The notes: generated from the sequence alone by a model not told the origin. 13,467 nt of DNA from an uncultured bacterium (GCA_947364395.1 CANASS010000049.1:1-13467); one strand, 5' to 3'; counted from the first letter of the stretch, positions 5,694 through 13,384 are shown. Numbers and translations are program-made.

Positions 5694-7522
5694 TGGCGGC
5701 TTTTGACGAGAAAGAATATAACCAGGCCTTTGACTGGTCCATCTGGAGGCGGCTGACCCCCATTCTGGCCCGGTTCAAGGGGCGCTACCTGAAGATGGTC
5801 GTGTTCACCGGCTTGACCGACCTGCTGGACGCGGCCCTGCCCCTGTTCCAGCTGTACGCCGTGGCCCATTTCATCCAGGCGGGGACCCTGGAGGGGCTGG
5901 CCCCCTTCGTTGGGGTCTATTTGGCCGCCATTCTGATGGAGAGCGTTCTGGTCATTGCCGCCACCCGGCAGACCATGCACATTGAGATGTACCTGGGCCG
6001 GGACCTGCGCCGGGACCTGTTCACCCATTTGCAGACCCTGTCCCTGTCCTTCTACAACGTCACCCCGGTGGGCTACCTGCTCACCCGGATCACCAACGAC
6101 ACCAACCGCATCGCTGGCAACCTGGCCTGGGGGCTGAACGACATGGTGGACGAGATCATTTATGTGGTGAGCTCCTTTGCCATCATGTTCGCCCTGGACT
6201 GGCAGCTGGCGCTGGTGGTGATGCTGGTGGCGCCCTTTGTGGCGGCGCTCACCGTGTACTTCCAGCCCCGCATCTTGGACTGGAACCGAAAGGTGCGGAA
6301 AATCAACTCCAAAATCACCGGGGCCTTCAACGAGGGCATCACCGGGGCGAAAACCGCCAAAACCCTGGTGATTGAGGACCAGAGCATCAAGAACTTTAAG
6401 GATCTGACAGGGAGCATGAACCGCTCCGCCGTCCGGGCCGCCCGGCTCAACGCAGTGTATATCCCCGTGACGCTGTTCTTCTCCACCCTGACGGTGGCCA
6501 TTGTGCTGCTGCGGGGGGGCTGGCTGGTGAAGGAGCAGGTGCTGGGCATCGCCACCCTGTCCGCCTTCATCTCCTACGCCATGAACATCTTTGAGCCCCT
6601 TCAGCGGATGACCAACAACCTGGCGGAGTTTATCGCCGTCCAGGCGTCCATCGAGCGGGTCACCGGGCTGCTGGATGAGAAGCCCCAGGTCACCGACAGG
6701 CCGGAAGTCGTGGAGAAGTACGGCGACTGCTTCGACCCCAGGCGGGAGAACTGGGAGCCGCTTGTGGGAGAGATCGAGTTCAGGGACGTGACCTTCCGCT
6801 ACCCCGACGGCGGGGACAACGTGCTGGAGCACTTCAATTTGAAAATCCCCGCCGGGGCCACCGTGGCCATCGTGGGGGAGACGGGGGCGGGCAAGTCCAC
6901 CCTGGTCAACCTGGCCTGCCGCTTCTTTGAGCCCACGGAGGGCCAGATCCTCATCGACGGCCGGGACTACCGGGAGCGCAGCCAGCTGTGGCTTCACTCC
7001 AACATCGGCTACGTGCTGCAAAGCCCCCACCTGTTCTCCGGCTCCATTCGGGAGAACATCCGCTACGGGCGGCTGGACGCCGCCGACGCCGAGATCGAGG
7101 CGGCGGCCAAGGCGGTGTCGGCGGATCAGGTGGTGGCCAAGCTGGACCAGGGCTGGGACAGCGACGTGGGCGAGGAGGGGGACCGGCTGTCCACCGGCGA
7201 AAAGCAGCTGATCTCCTTCGCCCGTGCGGTGCTGGCCGACCCCCGGATCTTCGTGCTGGACGAGGCCACCTCCTCCATCGACACCCAGACCGAGCAGTAT
7301 ATTCAGAGCGCCATCGACCACCTGCTCCGGGACCGCACCTCCTTCCTCATCGCCCACCGGCTGTCCACCATCCGCAAAGCGGATATGATCCTGGTGGTCC
7401 GGGACGGAAAGATCGTGGAGCAGGGCACCCACCAGTCCCTGCTGAAGGCCCGGGGCTACTACCACGACCTGTACAGCAAGCAGTTCGCCGAGGAGAACGC
7501 GGCCAAGGTGCTGGGGGCTTAA
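5693..7522 (+). CDS. ABC half-transporter with catalytic ATPase site (heterodimer partner 2)
   Basis: Second exporter half, 609 residues: transmembrane domain about 30-330, nucleotide-binding domain about 358-600. Walker A GETGAGKST at 395-403, Gln443, Walker B IFVLDE with catalytic Glu524, and His555 are all canonical. The signature is altered to LSTGE (499-503). This complements the partner: its intact Walker motifs face the partner's LSGGQ (active site), while its altered signature faces the partner's Asp-substituted Walker B (degenerate site). The segment between the two domains (about 335-358) is slightly longer than in partner 1. AAGGAGGG lies 8 nt before the ATG, inside the end of the upstream gene. 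Resembles BmrD, LmrD or TM288. The acetyltransferase gene follows after 13 nt with no terminator. Confidence 0.95.
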   Translation: MAAFDEKEYNQAFDWSIWRRLTPILARFKGRYLKMVVFTGLTDLLDAALPLFQLYAVAHFIQAGTLEGLAPFVGVYLAAILMESVLVIAATRQTMHIEMYLGRDLRRDLFTHLQTLSLSFYNVTPVGYLLTRITNDTNRIAGNLAWGLNDMVDEIIYVVSSFAIMFALDWQLALVVMLVAPFVAALTVYFQPRILDWNRKVRKINSKITGAFNEGITGAKTAKTLVIEDQSIKNFKDLTGSMNRSAVRAARLNAVYIPVTLFFSTLTVAIVLLRGGWLVKEQVLGIATLSAFISYAMNIFEPLQRMTNNLAEFIAVQASIERVTGLLDEKPQVTDRPEVVEKYGDCFDPRRENWEPLVGEIEFRDVTFRYPDGGDNVLEHFNLKIPAGATVAIVGETGAGKSTLVNLACRFFEPTEGQILIDGRDYRERSQLWLHSNIGYVLQSPHLFSGSIRENIRYGRLDAADAEIEAAAKAVSADQVVAKLDQGWDSDVGEEGDRLSTGEKQLISFARAVLADPRIFVLDEATSSIDTQTEQYIQSAIDHLLRDRTSFLIAHRLSTIRKADMILVVRDGKIVEQGTHQSLLKARGYYHDLYSKQFAEENAAKVLGA

Positions 7523-7535
7523 GGAGGAATTATTA

Positions 7536-8003
7536 ATGATAACAATTGAGGAAATCCCTGTGGAAAGAGCGGGCGAATTTTGGGAAATTCAATTTGGATA
7601 TCTGGTGGACGATGGAATGTTGGTCACGGAGGAAGAAAAAGCGTACTTTTCCAGCCGTGAATACCGGGGCCATCTGGAAGGGCTGATGCGGCGCGATCCG
7701 GACAAGCTGCACATGGTTTACTTCGTTCGGGACGGCGCGCGGATCGGGGCCTCTCAGTACTGCACCTATCAGAGCGAGGATGGAAAGTGCTTTATCCTGG
7801 ATTTCTGGGTTTTTCCAGAATACAGGGGCGGCGGAACAGGCCATGCCTGCTTCGATGCCCTGACCGCTTACACAAAGGCCGATGGGGCGCTTTACTATGC
7901 CTTGAACTACGCCAAGGAGGATTCTCACAGGTTCTGGCTGTCAAACGGCTTTGCGGATAACGGCGAGGACGAGTACGGCGTAAAGCTTATGATAAAAAAG
8001 TAA
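7536..8003 (+). CDS. GNAT family N-acetyltransferase
   Basis: A 155-residue protein with a GNAT fold: the beta4 strand and acetyl-CoA pyrophosphate loop appear as FILDFWVFPEYRGGGTG, with the R-x-x-G-x-G type loop at residues 97-102. A C-terminal motif of the type RFWLSNGF (132-139) is usual in these enzymes. It transfers an acetyl group from acetyl-CoA to an amine of unknown identity. AAGGAGG (7521-7527) overlaps the stop of the exporter gene and lies 8 nt before the ATG, so it belongs to the same operon. Base composition in the first 150 bp is visibly richer in A+T than in the ABC genes, and the codon choice differs, which could mean later acquisition. The context suggests drug or toxin modification beside efflux, but protein or metabolite acetylation is equally possible. 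Confidence 0.9.
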   Translation: MITIEEIPVERAGEFWEIQFGYLVDDGMLVTEEEKAYFSSREYRGHLEGLMRRDPDKLHMVYFVRDGARIGASQYCTYQSEDGKCFILDFWVFPEYRGGGTGHACFDALTAYTKADGALYYALNYAKEDSHRFWLSNGFADNGEDEYGVKLMIKK

Positions 8004-8006
8004 AGG

Positions 8007-8043
8007 AGGAGCGCCCGCCGCCCGGCGGGCGCTCCTGCCTTTT
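8007..8043 (+). terminator. Terminator of the exporter-acetyltransferase operon
   Basis: AGGAGCGCCCGCC and GGCGGGCGCTCCT form a perfect 13-bp stem around GCCC (8007-8036). It is followed by GCCTTTT, so the T-tract is interrupted and short. It begins 3 nt after the acetyltransferase stop. Confidence 0.82.
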
Positions 8044-8067
8044 CCCATGGTTTTTTGTGAAAAAAGG

Positions 8068-8096
8068 TTGCCAGCGGCGGGGGGATGTGGTATTTT
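8068..8096 (+). promoter_or_regulatory. Promoter of the GH13-NSS operon
   Basis: TTGCCA (8068-8073), 17-nt spacer, TATTTT (8091-8096). Start expected near 8103. The leader then holds a hairpin GGCGGG-CGT-CCCGCC (8111-8125) directly before the GGGGAGGGG ribosome binding site (8127-8135 region). Confidence 0.7.
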
Positions 8097-8140
8097 AGTA
8101 TGTGATTTTTGGCGGGCGTCCCGCCGGGGAGGGGATTATT

Positions 8141-9451
8141 ATGGCGAAAAATACCAGCAAAACCTATCGGAATCAGGTAATGTATTCCGTTTTTGTCCGC
8201 AATCACACCGCGGAGGGCTCCTTTGAAGGGGTCCGCCGGGACCTGGAGCGCATCAAGGGGCTGGGCGTGGACGTGGTCTGGCTCATGCCCATCCACCCCA
8301 TCGGGGAGGTCAACCGCAAGGGAAGCCTGGGCTGTCCCTACGCCATCCGGGACTACCGGGCGGTGAACCCGGAATACGGGACTCTGGAGGACTTCCAGCG
8401 GCTGGTGGACGGCATCCACAAGCTGGGGATGAAGTGCGTCATCGACGTGGTGTACAACCACACCTCCCCCGACTCCTGGCTGGCCAAAAACCACCCCGAG
8501 TGGTTCTATCAAAAGCCCGGCGGCGGCTTCGGCAATCGGATCGGAGACTGGTGGGATGTCATTGACCTGGACTATTCCCAGCCGGGGCTGTGGGATTATC
8601 AGATCGAGACGCTGAAATACTGGGCGTCCATGGTGGACGGCTTCCGCTGCGACGTGGCCCCCCTGGTGCCCCTGGAGTTCTGGCTCCGTGCCCGGGAGGA
8701 GGTGGAGAAGGTCCGCCCCGGCTGCCTCTGGCTGGCCGAGTCGGTGGAGCCCTCCATGATCCGGGAGTGCAGGGCGGAGGGGATCAGCGTGCTGTCTGAC
8801 TCCGAGTGCTATCAGGCCTTCGATATCTGCTACGACTACGACATTTTCAACACCTTCCAGGACTATCTGGAGGGGAAGGTTCCCCTGGAGCGGTACGCCC
8901 AGGCGGTGAACGCCCAGGAGTCCATCTACCCCGGCAACTTTGTCAAGCTGCGCTTTTTGGAGAACCACGACCGGGCCAGGGCGGCGTTTCTCATCCCGGA
9001 GGGGATGGCCCTGGCGAGCTGGACGGCGTTCCTCTACTTCCAGAAGGGCATGACCCTGCTGTACGCCGGACAGGAGGCGGAGTGCACCCACCGGCCCGGC
9101 TTGTTCGACAAAGACGGGGTGGAGTGGCGCGGCGGCGAGGGCGTGACCAGGCTGCTGAGGACCCTGGCGAAGCTGAAGCGGAACCCCATCCTCGCCGACA
9201 GCCGGTACGAGGTAAAGGCCCTGCCCGGCGACATCCTGTACGCCGTCCACCGCAGGGGGGACCGCCAGCTGGTGGGCCTGTTCAGCGTCAAGGGGAACGC
9301 CTCCCCGGCGCGGGTGGAGGCCCCGGACGGCTTCTACCCCAATCTGCTGGACGAAAACGGCCAGGAGGTGGAGGTGTACGAGGGCATGGTGAGCGTCAAG
9401 GGCGCGCCCATCGTATTTGAGGCCCCCTGGACCGGGGACAAGCAGAGCTGA
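8141..9451 (+). CDS. GH13 alpha-amylase family glycoside hydrolase, cytoplasmic
   Basis: A 436-residue (beta/alpha)8 barrel enzyme of the alpha-amylase superfamily acting on alpha-glucosidic bonds. The four conserved regions are all present: region I DVVYNH (102-107), region II GFRCDVA with nucleophile Asp171, region III LAES with acid/base Glu200, and region IV ENHD with Asp277. A short beta-sandwich C domain appears to start near residue 355. It is smaller than most amylases, with a short B domain. There is no signal peptide, so it should work on imported oligosaccharides. The start at 8141 is preferred because GGGGAGGGG lies just upstream; the frame stays open to a GTG at 8102, but that falls at the expected transcription start. 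It is followed 27 nt later by the NSS gene with no terminator between. Exact specificity (maltodextrin, sucrose, trehalose or other) is not deducible. Confidence 0.93.
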   Translation: MAKNTSKTYRNQVMYSVFVRNHTAEGSFEGVRRDLERIKGLGVDVVWLMPIHPIGEVNRKGSLGCPYAIRDYRAVNPEYGTLEDFQRLVDGIHKLGMKCVIDVVYNHTSPDSWLAKNHPEWFYQKPGGGFGNRIGDWWDVIDLDYSQPGLWDYQIETLKYWASMVDGFRCDVAPLVPLEFWLRAREEVEKVRPGCLWLAESVEPSMIRECRAEGISVLSDSECYQAFDICYDYDIFNTFQDYLEGKVPLERYAQAVNAQESIYPGNFVKLRFLENHDRARAAFLIPEGMALASWTAFLYFQKGMTLLYAGQEAECTHRPGLFDKDGVEWRGGEGVTRLLRTLAKLKRNPILADSRYEVKALPGDILYAVHRRGDRQLVGLFSVKGNASPARVEAPDGFYPNLLDENGQEVEVYEGMVSVKGAPIVFEAPWTGDKQS

Positions 9452-9478
9452 ACGTCACTATTTTAAGGAGAAAAAGAG

Positions 9479-10843
9479 ATGAAGCGAGAAAATTTCCGCT
9501 CCCGGCTGGGCTTCCTGCTGGTGAGCGCCGGATGCGCCATCGGCATTGGAAACGTGTGGAAATTCCCCTATGTCACCGGGGAGAACGGCGGCGGCGTGTT
9601 CGTGCTGTTTTACCTGCTGTTTCTGGTGATTATGGGCATACCCGTGCTCACCATGGAGCTGGCGGTGGGCCGGGCCAGCCGGAAGAGCGCCGTGCTGGGC
9701 TACCGGGCCCTGGAGCCCGCCGGGTCCAAGTGGCACATCCACGGCTGGTTCTGCCTGATCGGCTGCTACCTGCTGATGATGTATTACACCACCGTGTCCG
9801 GCTGGATGCTGGGCTACTTCTTCAAGTTCGCCGGGGGCGCCTTCGAGGGCCTGACCCTGGAGGCGGTGGACGGGGTATTCCCCGCCATGCAGGGCGACCC
9901 CATTGAGATGACCGTTTGGATGGCGGTGACGGTGCTGGCGGGCTTCCTGGTGTGCTCCCTGGGCCTCCAGGGCGGCCTGGAGCGGGTGACCAAGTGGATG
10001 ATGCTGGGCCTGCTGGGCCTGATCGTGGTGCTGGCCGTCCACAGCCTCACCCTGCCCGGGGCGGGGGAGGGGGTCAAGTTCTACCTCCTGCCCGACTTCG
10101 GCCGGGCGGTGGAGCAGGGCCTGGGCAAGGTGGTCACCGCCGCCATGAATCAGGCGTTCTTCACCCTGAGCCTGGGCATCGCCGCCATGGAGATCTTCGG
10201 CAGCTACATGAGCCGGGACAACACCCTGGCCGGGGAGGCCGCCCGGATCTGCGGGCTGGACACCTTCGTGGCCGTCATGAGCGGCCTCATCATCTTCCCC
10301 GCCTGTTTCTCCTTCGGGGTGGAGCCCAACGCAGGCCCTCCCCTCATCTTTGTCACCCTGCCCAAGGTGTTCACCAACATGGCCGGGGGACGGCTGTGGG
10401 GCTCCCTGTTCTTCCTGTTCATGTCCTTCGCCAGCTTCTCCACCGTCATCGCCGTGTTTGAAAACCTGCTGGCCGGCTGCATCGACAACTTCGGCTGGAG
10501 CCGGAAAAAGGCGGCGCTGGTCAACGGCGTGTTTGTGCTGCTGGCCTCCATGCCCTGCGTGCTGGGCTACAACCTGTGGTACTTTGAAGCCACCCTGCCC
10601 AACGGCGCGGTGGGCCAGGTGCTGGACATCGAGGACTTCCTGGTGTCCAACCTGCTTCTGCCCCTGGGCTCCCTGATGTACCTGCTGTTCTGCGTCACCA
10701 AGTGGGGCTGGGGCTTTGACAAGTATCTGGAGGAGGCCAACGCCGGAAAGGGGATCAAAGTGCCCCGGGCGCTGAAGCCCTACTTCCAGTTTGTGCTTCC
10801 AGTGCTCATCCTGGTGATCCTGATCCAGGGGCTGCTGAAGTGA
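9479..10843 (+). CDS. Neurotransmitter:sodium symporter (NSS/SNF) family transporter
   Basis: A LeuT-fold sodium-coupled transporter of 454 residues with about 11 membrane helices, the size of the short bacterial NSS branch (TnaT and MhsT type). Helix 1 contains the unwound signature GCAIGIGNVWKFP (18-30), with Lys where many members have the gating Arg. Helix 6 is QAFFTLSLGIAAMEIFGSY (225-243), typical of the substrate site. A later segment FGVEPNAGPPLIFVTLP (279-295) and helix 8 SFASFSTVIAVFENLL are also family-typical. Bacterial members carry amino acids such as Leu, Trp or Tyr with Na+. AAGGAG (9465-9470) lies 8 nt before the ATG. It is the second gene of a unit with the GH13 enzyme, and a strong terminator follows 5 nt after its stop. 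Why an amino acid-type symporter follows a glycosidase is not explained by either family. Confidence 0.94.
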   Translation: MKRENFRSRLGFLLVSAGCAIGIGNVWKFPYVTGENGGGVFVLFYLLFLVIMGIPVLTMELAVGRASRKSAVLGYRALEPAGSKWHIHGWFCLIGCYLLMMYYTTVSGWMLGYFFKFAGGAFEGLTLEAVDGVFPAMQGDPIEMTVWMAVTVLAGFLVCSLGLQGGLERVTKWMMLGLLGLIVVLAVHSLTLPGAGEGVKFYLLPDFGRAVEQGLGKVVTAAMNQAFFTLSLGIAAMEIFGSYMSRDNTLAGEAARICGLDTFVAVMSGLIIFPACFSFGVEPNAGPPLIFVTLPKVFTNMAGGRLWGSLFFLFMSFASFSTVIAVFENLLAGCIDNFGWSRKKAALVNGVFVLLASMPCVLGYNLWYFEATLPNGAVGQVLDIEDFLVSNLLLPLGSLMYLLFCVTKWGWGFDKYLEEANAGKGIKVPRALKPYFQFVLPVLILVILIQGLLK

Positions 10844-10848
10844 AACAG

Positions 10849-10887
10849 GCCCGTCCCGCCGGGGATCATCCCGGCGGGGCGGGCTTT
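10849..10887 (+). terminator. Terminator of the GH13-NSS operon
   Basis: GCCCGTCCCGCCGGG (10849-10863) pairs with CCCGGCGGGGCGGGC (10870-10884), 15 bp with one G-U pair, loop GATCAT, then TTTGACATTTT. Confidence 0.88.
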
Positions 10888-10935
10888 GACATTTTGCGCC
10901 ATCTCTTGCGAATTCTTTAAATTTTGACGCAGACA

Positions 10936-10964
10936 TTGCATTTTTTCCCTTCCTATGGTATGAT
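10936..10964 (+). promoter_or_regulatory. Extended -10 promoter of the LtaS-like gene
   Basis: TTGCAT (10936-10941), 17-nt spacer, TATGAT (10959-10964), preceded by TGG so that an extended -10 TGn is present. Start expected near 10971. The leader of about 70 nt holds a hairpin GGGCGGA (10992-10998) with TCCGCCC (11010-11016). Confidence 0.78.
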
Positions 10965-11041
10965 GGGTCACATCTGAAAAGGGGCCAAAGGGGGCGGAAC
11001 GGTCCCCGCTCCGCCCTCACATGCCATAGGAAGTGACCCAT
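10949..11041. repeat. Two interlocked inverted repeats spanning promoter and start codon
   Basis: CTTCCTATGG (10949-10958, in the promoter spacer) is the exact reverse complement of CCATAGGAAG (11024-11033, which contains the ribosome binding site). ATGGGTCAC (10963-10971, at the end of the -10 and the start site) is the exact reverse complement of GTGACCCAT (11033-11041, which runs into the start codon). The order is A-B-A'-B', so the two pairs cannot nest in one simple hairpin. Because A lies upstream of the expected transcription start, DNA-level sites for a protein are as likely as an RNA structure. Confidence 0.6.
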
Positions 11042-13175
11042 GATGAATCGACCTTATACCGGCTACACCGGGCGGAAAAGCCTGGGGGGACCGGCCCTGT
11101 CCGTCCTGTTTTTCCCCGCCGCCGTCCTCTACCACGAGCTGCTCCTCCGGGCCTTTGACAGGAGCACTCCTTTCTTTGACCTGGCCCTGCTGCGCGTGGC
11201 GCTGTTTTCCATCGCCGCCGGGCTGTTTATCGGCCTGATCCTGGATCTGCTGCCCTGGAAGACCCCGGCCCGCGTGGCCGGCGGGGTTCTGCTGGGGCTG
11301 GGCACGGTGCTGTTCTGCGTGGAGCGGGGGTGCCGGGCCACCTTCAACCTCTACTACGGCGTCACCTTCATGGGGGACATGGCGGGCGACGTGGCCGGGG
11401 GGTTCGGCTCCACGGTGGCGTCGGTGGTGCTGAGCATGATCCCGTTTATCCTGCTGTCCTTCGTGCCCCTGGCGGCGTTTATCTTTCTGCGCAAAGGGGT
11501 GGTCCCCGACGAGGGCGGCGAAATGCCCGTGCGGATTATCCTGGCCGCCGTGCTGGTGGCCTGCCAGCTCACCGCCTACCTGCTGTCCACCCTGGGCCCG
11601 GCGAAGAGCTACTATACCTATGAGTTTACCGCCAACGCCGCCATCCCCCACTTCGGCCTGCTGACCTCCGTTCGGCTGGAGCTGGAGTACGCGGTGGCGG
11701 GCACCCCCGCCCCTCCGCTGGGGGAGTTCATTGACGACCCGGTGGACACGCCCGCCCCCGGCGGGAGCGCCCAGCCCTCCGCAGACCCCTCTGCCGACCC
11801 CGGACCCGACGCCTCCAAGCGCCCCGCCGCCACCGGCCCCAACGCCCTGGACATCGACTTCGAGGGAATGGCGGAAGCGGAGACCAACGAGACGCTGAAA
11901 AGCATGCACCAGTATTTCGGCAGCCTCACCCCCTCGGAGAAAAATGAGTACACGGGGATGTTTGAGGGCAAAAACCTGATCCTCATCACCGCCGAGGGCT
12001 TCTCCCCCTACGCCATTGACAAGGAGCTCACCCCCACCCTGTACAAGCTCACCCGGGAGGGCTTTGTGTTCCACAACTTCTACCAGCCGGATTGGACCCA
12101 GTCCACCTGCGGCGGCGAGTTCGCCGTCACCACCGGGGTCATTCCCAACTGGGTCAAGAGCCAGTACGGCAACCTGGCCGCCCAGGCCAGCATCGAGAAG
12201 TCCATGCCTATCACCCTGGCCAAGCTGTTCGCCCCGTTGGGCTACAACGTCCCCGCCTGGCATAACGGGCAGTTCGATTACTACAAGCGGAACCAGTACC
12301 TGACCAATTTCGGCTATGACTACAAGGGCTGTGAAGGCGGCGGATTGGAGCTGCCCTACAACGGCTGGCCGCGCTCCGACCTGGACATGATTGAGGCCAC
12401 GGCGGACAGTTATATTCAGGCATATGTGGACAGCGGCACCCCGTTCCACGCCTACTATATGACCATCAGCGCCCACGGCTGGTACTCCTGGGCCGACAAC
12501 AACATGTGCAAACGGCACCGGGAGGAGGTCGAGGCCAAATACCCCGACCTGTCGGAGTATTGCCAGGCCTACCTGGCCTGCAATATGGAGCTGGATCTGG
12601 CGCTGGAGCGCCTGGTAGACAAGCTGGAGGCGGCGGGTATCGCCGACGACACCCTCATCGTCATGACCGGCGACCACTACCCTTATATGCTGATCGAGCG
12701 AGACAAGGTGGACTACTATAACGAGCTGCGGGGCTTTACCGACAGCGAGGACGACACCTCCCGCTACCGCAACACCCTGCTGATGTGGTCCGGGGCCATC
12801 CAGGAGCCCGTTGAGGTGGACACCCCCTGCTCCTCCATCGACATTGTGCCCACCATCTGCAACCTGTTCGGGCTGGACTACGACTCCCGGCTCTACTCCG
12901 GCCGGGACATCTTTGCCGGCAACTATGAGGCGGACCAGTATTCCAACTGTATGCCCCTGGTGGTGTTCGCCAACAAGGGCCAGGGCAACGCCTGGATCAC
13001 CGCCGCGGGGACCTATGAGTGCTCCACCAAGACCTTCACCCCCAGCGAGGGCGTTGAGCTGGAGGATGAGGAGGGCTACGTCAAGCGGGTCCACCGGCTG
13101 GTGGCCGCCAAAGTGAACTATTCCAAGCTCATCATCCAGGAGGACTACTACGCCCATGTCCAGTTTCCGGAATAA
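11040..13175 (+). CDS. LtaS-like sulfatase-fold membrane phosphoglycerol/phosphoethanolamine transferase
   Basis: A 711-residue membrane-anchored alkaline phosphatase-superfamily enzyme of the lipoteichoic acid synthase type. About five hydrophobic helices fill residues 17-185, followed by a low-complexity Pro/Ala/Ser/Asp linker (about 222-268, with a PSAD repeat), and then the extracytoplasmic catalytic domain (about 309-630). Catalytic and metal residues by family comparison: Glu319 (LITAEGFS), nucleophile Thr356 (QSTCGGEF), His408 (WHNGQ), His479 (ISAHG), Asp545-His546 (TGDHYPY). The segment SSIDIVPTICNLFGLD with YSGRDIF ends the domain as usual. ATG at 11040 and a second at 11043 are both possible; AGGAAG (11028-11033) lies 6 or 9 nt away. 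The family adds glycerol phosphate or related groups to cell-surface polymers. Whether this one makes lipoteichoic acid or decorates another glycan is unknown. It stands alone with its own promoter. Confidence 0.9.
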   Translation: MMNRPYTGYTGRKSLGGPALSVLFFPAAVLYHELLLRAFDRSTPFFDLALLRVALFSIAAGLFIGLILDLLPWKTPARVAGGVLLGLGTVLFCVERGCRATFNLYYGVTFMGDMAGDVAGGFGSTVASVVLSMIPFILLSFVPLAAFIFLRKGVVPDEGGEMPVRIILAAVLVACQLTAYLLSTLGPAKSYYTYEFTANAAIPHFGLLTSVRLELEYAVAGTPAPPLGEFIDDPVDTPAPGGSAQPSADPSADPGPDASKRPAATGPNALDIDFEGMAEAETNETLKSMHQYFGSLTPSEKNEYTGMFEGKNLILITAEGFSPYAIDKELTPTLYKLTREGFVFHNFYQPDWTQSTCGGEFAVTTGVIPNWVKSQYGNLAAQASIEKSMPITLAKLFAPLGYNVPAWHNGQFDYYKRNQYLTNFGYDYKGCEGGGLELPYNGWPRSDLDMIEATADSYIQAYVDSGTPFHAYYMTISAHGWYSWADNNMCKRHREEVEAKYPDLSEYCQAYLACNMELDLALERLVDKLEAAGIADDTLIVMTGDHYPYMLIERDKVDYYNELRGFTDSEDDTSRYRNTLLMWSGAIQEPVEVDTPCSSIDIVPTICNLFGLDYDSRLYSGRDIFAGNYEADQYSNCMPLVVFANKGQGNAWITAAGTYECSTKTFTPSEGVELEDEEGYVKRVHRLVAAKVNYSKLIIQEDYYAHVQFPE

Positions 13176-13197
13176 GCGAAAGGGCAGGGTCAAGGGC

Positions 13198-13225
13198 GTT
13201 CCTTTTCTTTGAAAAGAAAAGGAAC
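13198..13225. repeat. Perfect 13-bp AT-rich palindrome after the LtaS-like gene
   Basis: GTTCCTTTTCTTT (13198-13210) and AAAGAAAAGGAAC (13213-13225) are perfectly complementary around GA. There is no T-tract beyond the stem on either strand, so it is not a standard terminator, though it may protect the 3' end of the message. A short hairpin GAAAC-TTC-GTTTC (13247-13259) follows. Confidence 0.7.
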
Positions 13226-13260
13226 CGAAAAGAAACTTTTGAAAGCGAAACTTCGTTTCA

Positions 13261-13324
13261 CTTAAGGAACCCCTGAATAAATCCGCAAAGCGCCGCAGAC
13301 GCATTTGTTCAGAGGTTCCCTAAG
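13261..13324. repeat. 64-bp imperfect palindrome, possible miniature mobile element
   Basis: The left arm CTTAAGGAACCCCTGAATAA (13261-13280, continuing to 13286) and the reverse complement of the right arm (13324-13299, beginning CTTAGGGAACCTCTGAACAA) match at 21 of 26 positions, with about 12 nt between the arms. There is no coding potential. The size and long terminal inverted repeats would suit a MITE or an interspersed palindromic repeat. No clear target duplication is visible, and a stable RNA hairpin is the other reading. Confidence 0.5.
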
Positions 13325-13350
13325 AATAAGGCATATTCAGAAGCAACAGC

Positions 13351-13384
13351 AAGGCCCGGCGGGAATCCCGCCGGGCCTTTGTTT
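13351..13384 (+). terminator. Terminator, probably of the LtaS-like gene
   Basis: AAGGCCCGGCGGG (13351-13363) and CCCGCCGGGCCTT (13367-13379) form a perfect 13-bp stem with loop AAT, followed by TTGTTTG. It lies 175 nt after the stop, beyond the two palindromes, so these would be transcribed. The A-run on the left is too short to make it clearly bidirectional. Confidence 0.82.

Noticed and set aside
8102..8140. Upstream GTG start for the GH13 gene
   Set aside because: It lies only 6 nt past the -10 box, at the expected transcription start, and has no ribosome binding site; the ATG at 8141 has GGGGAGGGG.
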